From Phallusia mammillata (Eukaryota; Chordata; Ascidiacea; Phlebobranchia; Ascidiidae), in NCBI GenBank assembly GCA_003260075.1, contig QLIY01000446.1:11042-75041 (forward strand): a stretch of DNA of 64,000 nt. Reading direction: 5' to 3'. Position numbers and translations under genes: made by a program. Shown in pieces: positions 1 through 11,550 of the stretch. Numbering within the stretch: position 1 is the first letter of the stretch; each line of letters starts with the position of its first letter. The notes under the pieces are model-generated. The model was not told where the DNA came from. It did no database searches and worked only from the letters and a program-made list of their open reading frames with translations.

Positions 1-609
1 CAATATCTGGGGTGAATCTAATTTTATAGTTTGTATTCTACATAGTATTATTATTTAAGCCCAGTGCCGATCACTGTGTTTTACCTTACAACACCCGACT
101 TTTGCATGGTTATCTCTTGAAATGCATTATCTACAACTTTGCATGTGTGGGGACCCATGAGTTTTTGCCTGCAGAAACGACTAAAGTTATAAAAGACGGT
201 GACTAATATGGGACCCAATGCAAAATAAGCATAGGAAATATATTTATGTTTTAAAATAGGTTATAGTGTATATGCAAGGGCAATATGTGCTAAGCCACCC
301 TTCTAGTTACAGTTGATTTTGATCAGTCGTGCAACAACAGTTTTGCATGTCATTGGCATCTTAGCTGTTTTGGTTTGAAGTTATGATGCATCTTATGGTT
401 TTCCATATTGTTTCATAAATTATTGAGTGCAGGGAGAAGTCATTTGATGGTTTTTAGGTCGGACTTGCTGCAAAATCTATTTTTGATGCATCATAAACAG
501 TGATGCTGGGTAATAGGCTACACCCATCTTTAGTTAAGTTCTGTTATCAGCACTTCAGTTGTGCTGCAACTGTATGTGTTAAATGCACTGTAGTACAAAA
601 TAATTGAAC
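1..609. other. Non-coding stretch, probable PEPD intron
   Basis: No exon was found here on either strand. The prolidase gene on the minus strand enters its next intron at 609, and the family's C-terminal part (with the last two metal-binding glutamates) is not encoded in these 609 bases, so the terminal exon or exons must lie outside the window to the left. Confidence 0.6.
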
Positions 610-3600
610 CTCTGGATATCCCCCAACGTCATGCACATCATGGCCCATAAAGTGTCCAAGACCATGTGGCATGAACAGAGCTCCAAGTCGCACTTTCATC
701 ATTTCCTCTACGTCACCATGAATAATGCCGATTCTTTTGAGTTCTTCAAGTTGCACCCGATCAGCCAGCAGATGCATGTCAACCCAGGAAACACCTGATA
801 TGGACAAGGTGGTTTTTCAAGTTGCAATCCTGCACAGTTTCCTTAGTTCCACTTGGTAACAGGCATACAACTTCCAACAATTTATACTTGTTTGCTATTA
901 TTTTTTCTTGCAGCCAAAGCCTATTTACTGGGCAGTAATGTGCTTGGCATTCACAAGTTTTTAGCTTCCCAACCCACCCAATTTCAAAATGTGACTACTT
1001 ATTTCAGTTGGCATGTTGCCTACAAGTAATTGTTTGGAACCTCATGCTGCTTTGTAAGGGCTATGGCCTACAGTTTATGAAGCACTAGTTACGGTTTTCA
1101 AGAAAACAAGAACAAATGAAAATGTTTATTTTTTGGTAGTTCTATTTTTCAATTTTAATTTCTTAGTGTTTTTTTATTTTTCAAGTGGAACAGTTAAACC
1201 TGACATGGGGTTGAAGACTTGTTGTGAGACCCCTCGCTTATTGTGAAAAGTCATGTAGCATAATTCATTGTAGTATACATAACAGCCTAGATAGCAGTTT
1301 AATTCATTTTACCAGGTTTCAGTGCTTTCTGTACAGCTCGGTTGGCCTTCAGCACAGCATTGTAGATTGCTTTCTGGTCGTCAGTGAACTTGCCATTGAC
1401 TGGGTACGAACATGTGATGTCACTTGCATAGCAATAGTACTCTCCTCCCATATCAAAAAGGCTTAAAAAGTTCAAACAATATTCTTACTTTTATTTGTTC
1501 GGAAACATGTAACATAATCAAAAAAAAAATAGTAGCTTAACCCTAACATGCAATATGTTAACCCTAACAAAAATTGTGTTTCAAGTTACATAAAGGGTAA
1601 ACAACACAACTAAAGCAACTTACCACATATCGCCATCTAGGATCTTCCTGTCATTTGGTGCTCCACCATGACCATAATGTAGGATTGCACAATGATCACC
1701 AGTTGCTCCAATACAAGTGTATGCAACATGACGACAACCACCATGAGTGTATACATGGTGCTGAAAGAGGCTAAATCAGAAATAAAGTACATTTAACACG
1801 AAACATTGAAATAACTTGAAAATGCAAAAGCAACGGCATGAGTATATTTTGAGACATTGAAATTTGTAAAAAAACATCAAAATATTTTTTGTGCAAATCC
1901 ATCCATATAAATTGGTCAGTATAATATGCTTGTAAATAAATTAAACAAAAATTACATAGTAAACAAGATGTTCCTGGTACAGACCATAAGTTAATTAGTT
2001 ACCTGCTTTTGTGCTACATCTCAAATATTTATTTAACCTCTTTCAAGTTGTAAATAATAAAAAGCAACCTTATGAGGCAGACGTATATCCAGCAATGTTG
2101 GTCATGCAGAAAACTTATGTTTGTTGGTAAACACAGAAGGCAGTCCATTGCAAACATTATTTTTATTTTTGAGAAGATAGTTAAAAAGTCGTCCCACATT
2201 CCCCCCCCCCCAAACTTATGTTTGTTGGTAAACACAGAAGGCAGTCCATTGCAAACATTTTTTTTTATTTTTTATTTCGAGAAGATAGTTAAAAAGTCGT
2301 CCCACATTTCTCAAAAGACCACTTACCTTTCTGCTTGGTATTCCATCCATCCTGGTCGCACTCTCCGCATTACCTCCTTATGTGCTTCGCTGCTTACTCG
2401 ATTGACATACCGTAACACTTGTAATTCTAAGTCTGTTTTGATTACCCGACACTCACTGATATTCTTGTGAAGAATCATGTTGTTCACATTAAACCTATAT
2501 CATAGAGTGTGTTAAATATATGTTGCAGGCACAACATTTTGGGTAACCTAACTCAATATGCATACCATACAAAAAAGTGTTTTATAACCATCATAATACA
2601 CCAGGCCTATTAAAGGTGTCATATTAAATCAGTTGGTCACCAGGCATTCATTGAGCCTGTGCACCTCAGTTGGTAGGCCGTGAGTCATGGAAAGACCACT
2701 GTCATGGGTTCCAATCCCACCAAAGGCTAGATTTTTCTAGCCTACGCCTCACTATTATTGAATGCCTGGTGACCTGCATGACACCATTAATAGGTCTGGC
2801 GTACATTGATTTCTGTATGAGTCCATGATCGCTGGCCGACATCGATGCTTCAGGGCTAATCCCAGTTATGGATTTATATCCCAACTGTGGTTTTTTTTAA
2901 CATGACACAAATTTTGTTCTTAGGTTGGTAACTGAAGATTTTATTAAAATATCCATGGATTTTATTAAAATATCTAAAATATAACAGATCGTTGAACTTT
3001 ACTTCATAGATCATAAGGGGGAAAGTGTACCTACTCGCTAATACCATCAAAAGCTGCTTCCTTGGTTGTAAGTCCACTGTCTGTGTTTACACCTCTCTAA
3101 AAGAAACAAAGCATTAAAAAATGATACACAATTACAAACTAACCAATAAAAACCCACAAGTGTCAGAAGTGTACCAGTCTTCATTTCTTTCAACGCATCA
3201 GGAATCTAAATAAAAAAATAAAATAATGATTACTTCAGCTGTGAGAAATGTAACCAGTTGTGTGTTTTTAAGCTGTTTGTTATCACCTTTGGCACATACC
3301 ATTACATACAAATTAACTGCGTGCAATATTTGAAGGCCACATGCCATGTGTTTTTGCTACTGTGGTATGCAGTTGAACTTGACTTGCCTGTTCAATAAAC
3401 TTCACGTCATCGATGGCATATTTGGCTTGAAAGTGACTAGGTGGGTGGATTTCACCCATCCAAACTCTGTATGCTTCAGGAAGCTTTGGAATAAACAGAG
3501 TTGCCTTGCCTGTGGAGACATTGATCACACCATAGCAATCGGCTTCACTCACACCAAAACACCATTGAAAATAGGATTCCTGGAAAAAAAAAATTTTTTT

Positions 3601-5119
3601 TGATTTGCTGTGTTATGGTAAAACACCCCCCCCCCCACTCACACCAAAACACCATTGAAAATAGGATTCCTGGAAAAAAAAAAATTTTTTGATTTGCTGA
3701 GTTATGGAGGTCCAAATGTCAATCTTATTATACACATGTGTTATGGTAAAACGGTATTGACTTCAGGCACATATACGTTATATACCTGTTTTACACAGTT
3801 TGATTTAATAATATATGCATTTACCCTACCTGACGGAAAGTTAAATCACGATCAGTTGAATCCTGTGACACTTGTGAACCACCTTGAAGGAGAACAACAG
3901 AATTTTTCGGAAGCTCTTCAACTTTTTGAAGACGCTCACAAAGATTCTGCCTGTTGTTTGCAAACAAGCTCATGGGAACATTGAAGGTGTGGTCACCTTG
4001 ACAGTATGTTGGTCTGCAAAAGCAAAAATGCCACAGGTGCAATGTGGACAAATATCAATTTATCACTTGTTGCTTGTAGGCCTATTATTATCAATAAACC
4101 AACAATAACATTTTTAAACTTTACTCTAAAATGCTTTTTTGTATATTGGTGGTTTTGGTTATGTAGTAGTCATCGGTTATTTGTTTTTTTCTTTTGGCTT
4201 TACAGTGCAAATTAGCAGATTGATTTTCAGACAAACACCAATGGTAGCAATTCACTCTGCAGCCAACAATATTTAATCAGTAATTGCAGGGACAAAGTTA
4301 AACAAAACTACAAGGGCAGCTTAGCATATTCACACATTTTAAATTTTTTTAAAGATTTATTACAGCTATTTTGATCTCCACATTAGCCAATGTTGTCATA
4401 ACTTTTATTTGTTTACACCTGCAGAAAAAGCTGTTGTTTCTTGTGTGGGTGACAGATGGGGCTATAGGTTAAAACACAATAATCAACAGTCAACACCTAG
4501 CAATGCTGTTAAAAAGACCCATTTCAGGGGAGAAGCGGAAAACAGAAAAATATGTGGAATGTAAAGAAAGATTTAAAAAAACAAGAAAGAAATAAAAATT
4601 TTAAATAAGCTTCAACAACATAATAAACAATTCTTTTCTGATTTGCTGTATTTGCACAAAAACATAATCAGGCAGAAAGAAGTGCTAAAGAAATATATGT
4701 ATTTCCTATTTTTCTGGAACAAGAATGGTTTAGAAATGCACAACATTACCCTTTTCCCCATTTTTTTTCTGCTTTTCGTGTTACTATGAATTTAATATGT
4801 GTAAGACATTGCTAATTTAAATGCATACTACAGGATTATACCTGTTACAAATTTAAAATCAAGAACATACTGATCTCCAATTGATGCCTCATTGAGAGAT
4901 TTTTTACTTTATTTTGCAACTATGTACTACACCCCCCCCCCCCATTGCTAATTTAAATGCATACTACAGGATTATACCTGTTACAAATTTCAAATCAAGA
5001 ACATACTGATCTCCAATTGATGCCCCATTGAGAGATTTTTTACTTTATTTTGCAACTATGTACTACATGTTTACACACTCAAAAACATGGCATACTTACA
5101 CAGCTCTTTCGTAACTCAT
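610..5119 (-). CDS. PEPD: Xaa-Pro dipeptidase (prolidase), 3' end outside window
   Basis: Cytosolic metallopeptidase that cleaves dipeptides with C-terminal proline (family M24). Coding exons, 5' to 3' on the minus strand: 5119-5100, 4013-3830, 3579-3388, about 3206-3156, about 3100-3025, 2494-2327, 1770-1624, 1461-1313, 794-610. Phases join cleanly, for example the first exon MSYERAV into [10 protein letters not shown]. Seen motifs: [10 protein letters not shown] and SDITC, carrying the two aspartate metal ligands, and [19 protein letters not shown], carrying the ligand histidine. The glutamate ligands of the family should be in the missing last exon(s). Intron 3 has a GC donor (CAG|GCAAGT) and the last visible exon ends at a weak GTTCAA donor. 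The start of exon 3 with its acceptor is repeated at 3637-3706 behind a C run, probably an assembly duplicate. Identification is certain; the limits of exons 4 and 5 are approximate. Confidence 0.93.
2112..2308. repeat. Copy-C11-copy junction in PEPD intron
   Basis: Copy 1 (2112-2200) and copy 2 (2212-2308) are nearly identical with small indels and are separated by 11 C. Probably unmerged allelic contig ends around a gap placeholder. Confidence 0.8.
2591..2880 (+). repeat. tRNA-derived SINE-like repeat with short inverted ends
   Basis: An ACCAGGCCTATTAAAGG end leads into a tRNA-like core (A-box-like TCAGTTGGTAGG, B-box-like GGGTTCCAATCCC), then an inverted GGTCTGGCGTAC end and a tail ending CAGGGCTAATCCCAG. 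Related copies lie near 53760-54010, 54945-55070, 56625-56765 and 58408-58608. It sits in a PEPD intron. Confidence 0.65.
3546..3706. repeat. Copy-C11-copy junction over PEPD exon 3 acceptor
   Basis: Copy 1 (3546-3625) contains the first codons and the AG acceptor of PEPD exon 3 (minus strand). After 11 C (3626-3636) the same stretch recurs (3637-3706). The second acceptor has only a truncated exon behind it, so it should not make a normal transcript if the duplication is real. Confidence 0.8.
4810..5066. repeat. Copy-C12-copy junction in PEPD intron 1
   Basis: About 120 bp are repeated on either side of a C run at 4932-4943, with only a few substitutions between copies. Confidence 0.75.
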
Positions 5120-6198
5120 TTTAATCTTTAGGCGTAGATAGACAGATTTATAAAATGATCCAGTTTATTCTACTAATGTATGGTCTTTTGATTCTGTATG
5201 CAACGTTCAAGATACTAGTGTTAACCAAACGTAACAAATTACTGAATGAAAACTTAAAACAGAAAATATGCAAATTTTTTTAATTAAGTACATCTGCATT
5301 TGTGTGCAAGAAACACTATCACTCGTTTCTTATTTTGAAAACAGTTAAAAATGAAACGCATGTGGATTTTTTCTGCTATCCAGCGCTGATTGTTTTGTCG
5401 GTTTCGCTTCACTGCACTTGTCAATTATTTGGTAAATTTTCTTTACGTTGGCCTTTTTGGCTGAAGACAAACCTGGTTCCAAACGCGCTTGTTAAACCGA
5501 CTTGTAGCAGTGAATCATTGACTTAGTTATAAGTTTTAACATGTGTTGTTGGCGGATGATTCTGTAGCAGCCGCATGTTGCACTAACTATGTTTTGTGGG
5601 GAAACGGTATAAATTTTTTTATGCTCCTGCTACAGTAAAAATTATTTCGCACCTGTTGAAAATACCGTAATAGTTGCCTATGTATAATGGAACACTATAC
5701 ACGGAACTGTTATAAGTTTAATGAGGGAAATAACGATGATGGCTATAGCATTTGCCGAAGGAATCATGTCGCTTTTTACGTCCGTTATTTTCCTCATTAA
5801 AAATATTTCTGTTGATAAATACTTGCTCACAAATGCTCATGTCGAAAAGAAGTTTGTGTTTCACAACGATGAACGAACGAAAGATAGACAGCCTACATAA
5901 TTGACGAACGACTGGTTTAACGTTCCAATAAACAAAGGCTACTGTAAAACATTCTAAATACTTAATTACTAGGTGTAGCAATTTGTTTTACGATAAAACA
6001 CAATTAAAGGGCTAGATCATATATCAATATATCATGCATCGAAAGTAAAAACTGTTTTCAGATAACCTGATTCCATATAAATGGGTTTTTAAACTAATAA
6101 GATTTCCATGACGACAAGTGGCACGGCCAACGCGTGTTTAACGTTTACTGGTGCTCTCCCAATGCTTTTGCGAATTCATGTTCTTGCACAAGCACAAA
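5120..6198. other. Intergenic, PEPD upstream / IRF downstream
   Basis: Holds the PEPD 5' flank and the IRF 3' flank, both genes being on the minus strand. The open frames here are short and show no recognisable protein. No promoter motif could be assigned. Confidence 0.5.
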
Positions 6199-9100
6199 CT
6201 ATTCCACAAGGACGTTGTAATCGGGCGAAAATGTACGAATGATGTCGTCCAGCGATGTGGCATCACTGTTCATGCGTTCATCGCTGAGATCGGCCAGATC
6301 CATAAGCTTCGCGGCGACTCTGGGCATCAAGTTGGCCGTGATGTAAACCTTGCTATTTCTCTGTCGTGGTTTCTTGCCGAATGCCATTTGTACACAATGC
6401 TCGGGCATAGTGTTGGATACACGCTTAGCGTAGGGCAGCCATGCCTCAAAGAACTTGACGTACGAAAAGAGGGGAACCTCTTCTTCACGTGCCATCTGCA
6501 TAGCCGAGCTGGGATCCGCATTTTCGCCGTAGTTTGTAAAGGCGAACACGCGACTTTGGCATAGGCGTTTCGCCCAAAGTGTACAATCCTGCTCGAGTCT
6601 AAGCACAACCCCTGCATCTGTATTATGCAGAACGCGTCCAAATTGCTCAGACACCGGCCCGGCTACTTTGGGTAAGCTTACAGCTGGTCGGTCAAAGTCA
6701 ATTTCAAGCTGAGTGCGCTTCGGTTCGTCAATTCGAACCATCAGGCGTTGTGTGTCGTGGTCGCCATAGTGAATTCGACACCCTTCTCTCATATCTGGGA
6801 TAATTTCGCGTAGGACTTCATTCTGTTCGTACTTTACAATCAGCTCGTAGGCGTAGAGGTCTTCCTCTGTGCATAAAAAAGTGTATAAGTAAACGAAAAA
6901 TCAGACATTACCTGAATATCTCTAAAATAAGGTTTTCATTTTTTTAATTAGAAGTCGATTGTAGCAAATTTAAAAAGCGTAATAAATGTAAACACATGTT
7001 TATTATTTGGAACATTATAACGTACGTTTAAATTTTACCAATAAAGATTAATATTGTCTAGTTTGTTTGGTTTAGAATTTTTTTTAACTTACACTTACTA
7101 ATGTATTCATAGTATTAAAGTTATAATAATTTAAGACTAAGTACCACCAAATATCGCTTTACAACATTTAAAACTGTTGTATAGAGTGTTAATTACATTT
7201 TACCTGGAATGTTATAAAGATCCATAACTTTTCGTAATGCAGTAAGTTTCAACTCATCTGACTTCTGTCGGATGTCTTCTATATCACTTTGACCTGCATG
7301 ATTATAATGCATTTTTCACCAATTGATGCAACAAATAACAAAAACTGTCTCTGCACTAAAAATGAGAGATAGCTAAAACTTTTTCTTGCTTGGTCCTAGT
7401 ATGTGTGAGCAAATATTTGAATTTGAACACATTTGTTCAGCATCATTTGAAATGGTAAGTTAAGTACTAATTTTGTCCCTAGCCAAAACCATTTGGTTCT
7501 GAAATTTAGTTCCTAAAATGATTATGCATACGATTCAGATAAATTACCTTCTGCTGCAATCTCAGCTGCATCAAGAAGAATTTGAAAACCAGCTGCATTA
7601 TCGACATTTAAATCGATCATTTCTGTTTCATCATTGCCAGTGTTTGGTGTGATCAAAGTTGTTTCTATTGCTTCCATTTCCACTGGGCTAGAATTGTCTC
7701 CTTTCACAAAGATAACCTCCTTTGGGGAAAAGTAGGGATCATCCAGGTCAGGTTGATGAAACCTTTTTCTCTGTAAATCAATTATAAGCTGAAACTAGAG
7801 TGTTGCTTGTCATTCATGCAAATTTTTTCACAAATGTAAATGATTTTCTGGTGTAAGGCCGGGGTCGGCAACCTTTAGGTGACACATGCCAATTTACTTG
7901 TAATTTCCATCTGTTAATGTCCTCACATGCCAACGTTTTTCTAAATATTAGCGGTTCGTGTCAGCAGATATCAAAAATAAAGAGAAAGCAGAGTGTTTTT
8001 ATGCATATAAGGCTGAATTTTAAGACAACCACATGATAAAAACTGAAAACAAGCAGTGTAACAGGTATAAACACGCAAATCAGTTGGCGTGTCATGAAAA
8101 ACCACCTCACATCCAAGGGGATGCCAACCCATGTTGTAACGTAACATTTTATCTGTTTGTACGATTTTAAGGCATTGTTATGGCTCAGCAATCACTTAAA
8201 GCTGATGAAGATAATCAAACCTTAGGTTTAGGTGGTTGAACCGGAGGTGGAGATGGTGTCCTGGACTCTGGCTGTTGATGAAGAAGTGCCACTCCTAAAT
8301 TTCCTGATGCTTTTATCCAGTCTTCTGAAATGTTGGGTGGACCTTAATGAAAATAATATTTGTTACACTTCTTTTGTTTAAAATGCAAACATGCTAACCT
8401 AACCAGATAAGAGACAGTACAAAGTAGGTTTCCTCTACTTATCGACTTTTATAAAAAATTCATTTCTCCAGAATCTCAAAAGTCTAATTTTTTTTATTTA
8501 AGCAGATTTTCCAACAAGAACAATCAAAAAATTCTAGTCATACACTTTTTTCCCCCCCCCCTATCGACTTTTATAAAAAATTCATTTCTCCAGAATCTCA
8601 AAAGTCTAAATTTTTTTATTTAAGCAGGTTTTCCAACAAGAACAATCAAAAAATTCTAGTCATACACTTTTTCGCTTCTGGTAGCCATCGCTAGTAGTGA
8701 TTCGCTACCAAATCAGCAAAAAATAAAGCGATTATAGATATAACGCAACCAAGCGTGACTACTGCCTGGGAAAGGTTAAAGTCTTGTGGCAACGTACACT
8801 AAAAATTGCTGTTTTGGGAGCAAAGGAAGAAAATAATGTGCCCAGTGTGTCAATGGGGGGAAAATACACATTATAGGGTTTACATTTTTTGAGAATAGAG
8901 ACTCAATGTTTTCACGATTTTTTGCGAGGCAACTCTTGTACAAAGACAAACATAGTTGGAAGCTATATTTTGACACAACACTTTTTTGTCCATAAATATG
9001 CAAGTACAAGAGCAGTCGAGTTTGTTTATATTTAGAATATAAAGACTATACCTCCTATAAGATTGATATCTAACATTTCTCCAGTGGAAGAAGTTATCTC

Positions 9101-10079
9101 CACAATATCTTCTGAATGGTCAATTTCTGTCAGGAAATTTTTGACCTGCTCCCGTTTCACTGCAAAAGCAATTAGAGATAATTTTGTTTTTCTGTCCTGC
9201 CATTGGGCAAACAAATCCACCAGCAGAACATAAAGTAGCGACCAAAAAATAGACACTTTTAAAGCTTGTCAGTTCAATTCAACCTAACAACTTTAGGTGT
9301 AAAATGTGAAAATATAAGATTTGAAATGAAAAGAATGGAACAGTTATTTTCACTACAAACGCATTGATATTAATGCAACATACACTCAGCATTTGAACTA
9401 AAGGTTTGAAAAGAATACATTAGAAGGCTTTTTGGTGTTTTAGAGGCAAGGCATTCATTAACCAGGCACAATTTTTATTCAAAAATACACTTGATGCACA
9501 AATGAATCATAAAAAATCCTAAACAACAAATTTTACTCACTGCGTGCTTCTTCGGGCTCCAATATTTTGTAAACTTTGTAGTTGCCTGTTTGTAAGCCAA
9601 GCTGGTGTAAGTTTGTTTGTTCTTCGATCTCCTGACATTTATTGATGATGGTCCTGAAGTTGCTTTTCATCAAACTAATGTGTTGATTTAGGGACTCTGG
9701 TTCCTTTTTGATTTGAGCTCTGTGTTCTGCCCAAGCCTGTAAATTAATAATTACCAAATTATTCTCTCTTACCTGTATTTATTTTTTGTTCAGCACACTG
9801 CCATACTGTTTTAACTTACAACAATTCCCGATTTCCCGCCGATACACTGCTTTATAATCATAAGATGTGGACATACAACAGTGATGATACAGTAGGTTGT
9901 ATTTTGTATGTAATTTTTACCCGAAAAATTTCATGATGTGCTTCCCAGTTTGGATAGTTTTTCTTTGTCCATGGAAGTTTAAATACTCTTTTCTTTTCAT
10001 CATCAATCCATTCCAAGTCTTTAAACTGACCACTGGAAATTTGTTTGATAAGCCATGGCTTAAACTGCTGTGTATCCAT
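6199..10079 (-). CDS. Interferon regulatory factor family transcription factor
   Basis: Seven exons: 10079-9921, 9736-9541, 9159-9052, 8342-8221, 7770-7548, 7293-7204, 6866-6199; total 1566 nt, 521 residues, all phases consistent. The N-terminus is an IRF DNA-binding domain with five spaced tryptophans (W9, W24, W37, W45, W55; KPWLIKQI, LEWIDDEKKRVFKLPW, AWAEHR), which in known IRFs bind GAAA-type sites. The middle is an acidic/proline-rich linker (TPSPPPVQPPKPK). The last exon carries an IRF-association-like domain: a GVVLRLEQDCTLWAKRLCQS stretch, then PLFSYVKFFEAW and PEHCVQMAFGKKP, in the order expected for that fold. In vertebrates such factors dimerise and act in nuclear immune or developmental regulation; the role here is unknown. 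ATG 10079 was chosen because it puts W9 at the family position. Which vertebrate IRF is closest cannot be decided by eye. Confidence 0.9.
7857..8200. mobile_element. Probable hAT-type MITE remnant
   Basis: The left end CCGGGGTCGGCAACCTTTAG matches the common hAT terminus CAGGGGTCGGCAACC. The right end is not clear, so the end coordinate is a guess. It sits in an intron of the IRF gene. Confidence 0.4.
8439..8672. repeat. Copy-C10-copy junction in IRF intron
   Basis: A 110-bp stretch starting TATCGACTTTTATAAA is repeated after exactly 10 C (8552-8561), with about two differences. Confidence 0.8.
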
Positions 10080-11550
10080 TTTCAGCAATATCTATGCATG
10101 CAAGACTCACACTGAACCTAAACATATTGCACACACTAAATTCATTATTCATGTAGTAGCAGAAAACACGTTATTATCGACATTTTATTGTATTCCTCAC
10201 CCTCCAAAGTGTTCGAATGCTCGAAGCACTGTATTAACTAGTAACTACCTTGTATCTCAAAACGAAATTGCCACCGCGAAACTGCAAATGTAATATTTCG
10301 GGACATCGGGTCTGGCGAAACTTTCATAAAAATGTCAACAATACAAAACTGGTAAAACCACCTAACATGGATTCCCGTTGTAACAGAACGGGGTAAAATC
10401 CCAAAACAACTACGCCATTTTCTCTTTGTCGGCACAACGATTCAAACCAAAAATCCATGACTACAAAAGCAACAATCTAAAAATTTGTTTATTGCAAACA
10501 TTATTGAAGTTAGCCCCTAAAATTATTTACAAAGAAAAAAAGAAATTTTGTACATCCTACCAGACAAAATCGCTTTTTACGTCAAGTTATTCATGGCCTC
10601 TAATCAGGGAGTCGAACCGCTTGTCATATGGGTTCAGGTTCGGTTCGGGTTCTTTTGTTTTAAAGGGTTCGGTTCAGGTTTTCAAAAATGTATATTTTCG
10701 GGTTCGGGTTTTGCTCCGGTTAGGGCAAACTATCCGGTCCGAACCGGTTTGCGGATTTTAAACCCGTTTAAATTTTAATTCGTTTCAATTTACTTCTAGC
10801 TGTCATCTACCTGGCCTTAACAAACTCCAAAAATTTTTTGCCGTGTACTGTTATTTTTGACACGCCCTATAAGTATTATCTCGTGTATTCTTCAGTGCGC
10901 TGTGTTGAAAAAAATTACAAAATACAAAACAGACTGCATTTTTTTACTGGTTCGGTTCCGGTTCGGGTCCAACGCCAAACAAAATATGGGGTTCAACTCC
11001 GGTTCGGGTTTTTAGAAAATCGTAATTAGCGGTTCGGGTTTAATAAAATTAACCGCTCAAACCGGTTCGCGGGTTTGGGTTCAGTTCCGGTTCGAATCCC
11101 TGGCCTCTAATAGAGTTTTTGGCAAATCCACACAAGTCATTTAAAAAATTCTCATCACATCATAAAGCGTTTTGTTGAGATTGTTGAAATGACTTGTATT
11201 ACATAAATTCGCTAAAAAGAGTTTTAAGTTATTCTTAACGCTGATTGTTGCTTGTTGGATACGGTATTCATATTGTTGCGTTACGGTTGAACGAAAAACG
11301 GTCGTTCCCTGCTTTTTTTCCCTTGTAAATTTCACGTCATAGTTTATTTCTCACAATCTCATTCAGTACTTTGCGTGGAGCTGCGATGAATCTACTGGTT
11401 AGGTAGGGTGAATGTGTTTATGTGACTAACTAAATAACTAAACAAAACCTGTTACTGTTGCCGATGCCTATACACTGGATAATAGCCCTGTAAAAGAAAT
11501 CAGTTGGATAAACAAAAACAACCAACGACGATTTTTTGACTGCGGATAAA
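10080..11550. other. Divergent intergenic region between IRF and GALNT
   Basis: The IRF gene (minus) and the GALNT gene (plus) start at opposite ends of this 1.5-kb region, which should hold both promoters. About 500 bp of it are a hAT-like element. No TATA box or other promoter motif could be assigned with confidence. Confidence 0.5.
10605..11102. mobile_element. hAT-like MITE rich in GGTTCGG motifs
   Basis: Ends are inverted repeats: CAGGGAGTCGAACCG on the left and CGGTTCGAATCCCTG on the right. Both sides carry CCTCTAAT (8-9 bp) as a target duplication (10596-10604, 11103-11111). The interior is full of GGTTCGGGTT and AACCGGTT motifs and codes for nothing. Related truncated copies lie at 28922-29045 and 44285-44405. 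Confidence 0.75.

Noticed and set aside
2660..2735. Functional tRNA gene
   Set aside because: It has A- and B-box-like parts but no clean acceptor stem or cloverleaf, and recurs as a dispersed repeat.
10600..11110. Telomere-like or centromere satellite because of GGTTCGG motifs
   Set aside because: Motifs are irregularly spaced and bounded by inverted repeats with a target duplication, so a transposable element explains them.
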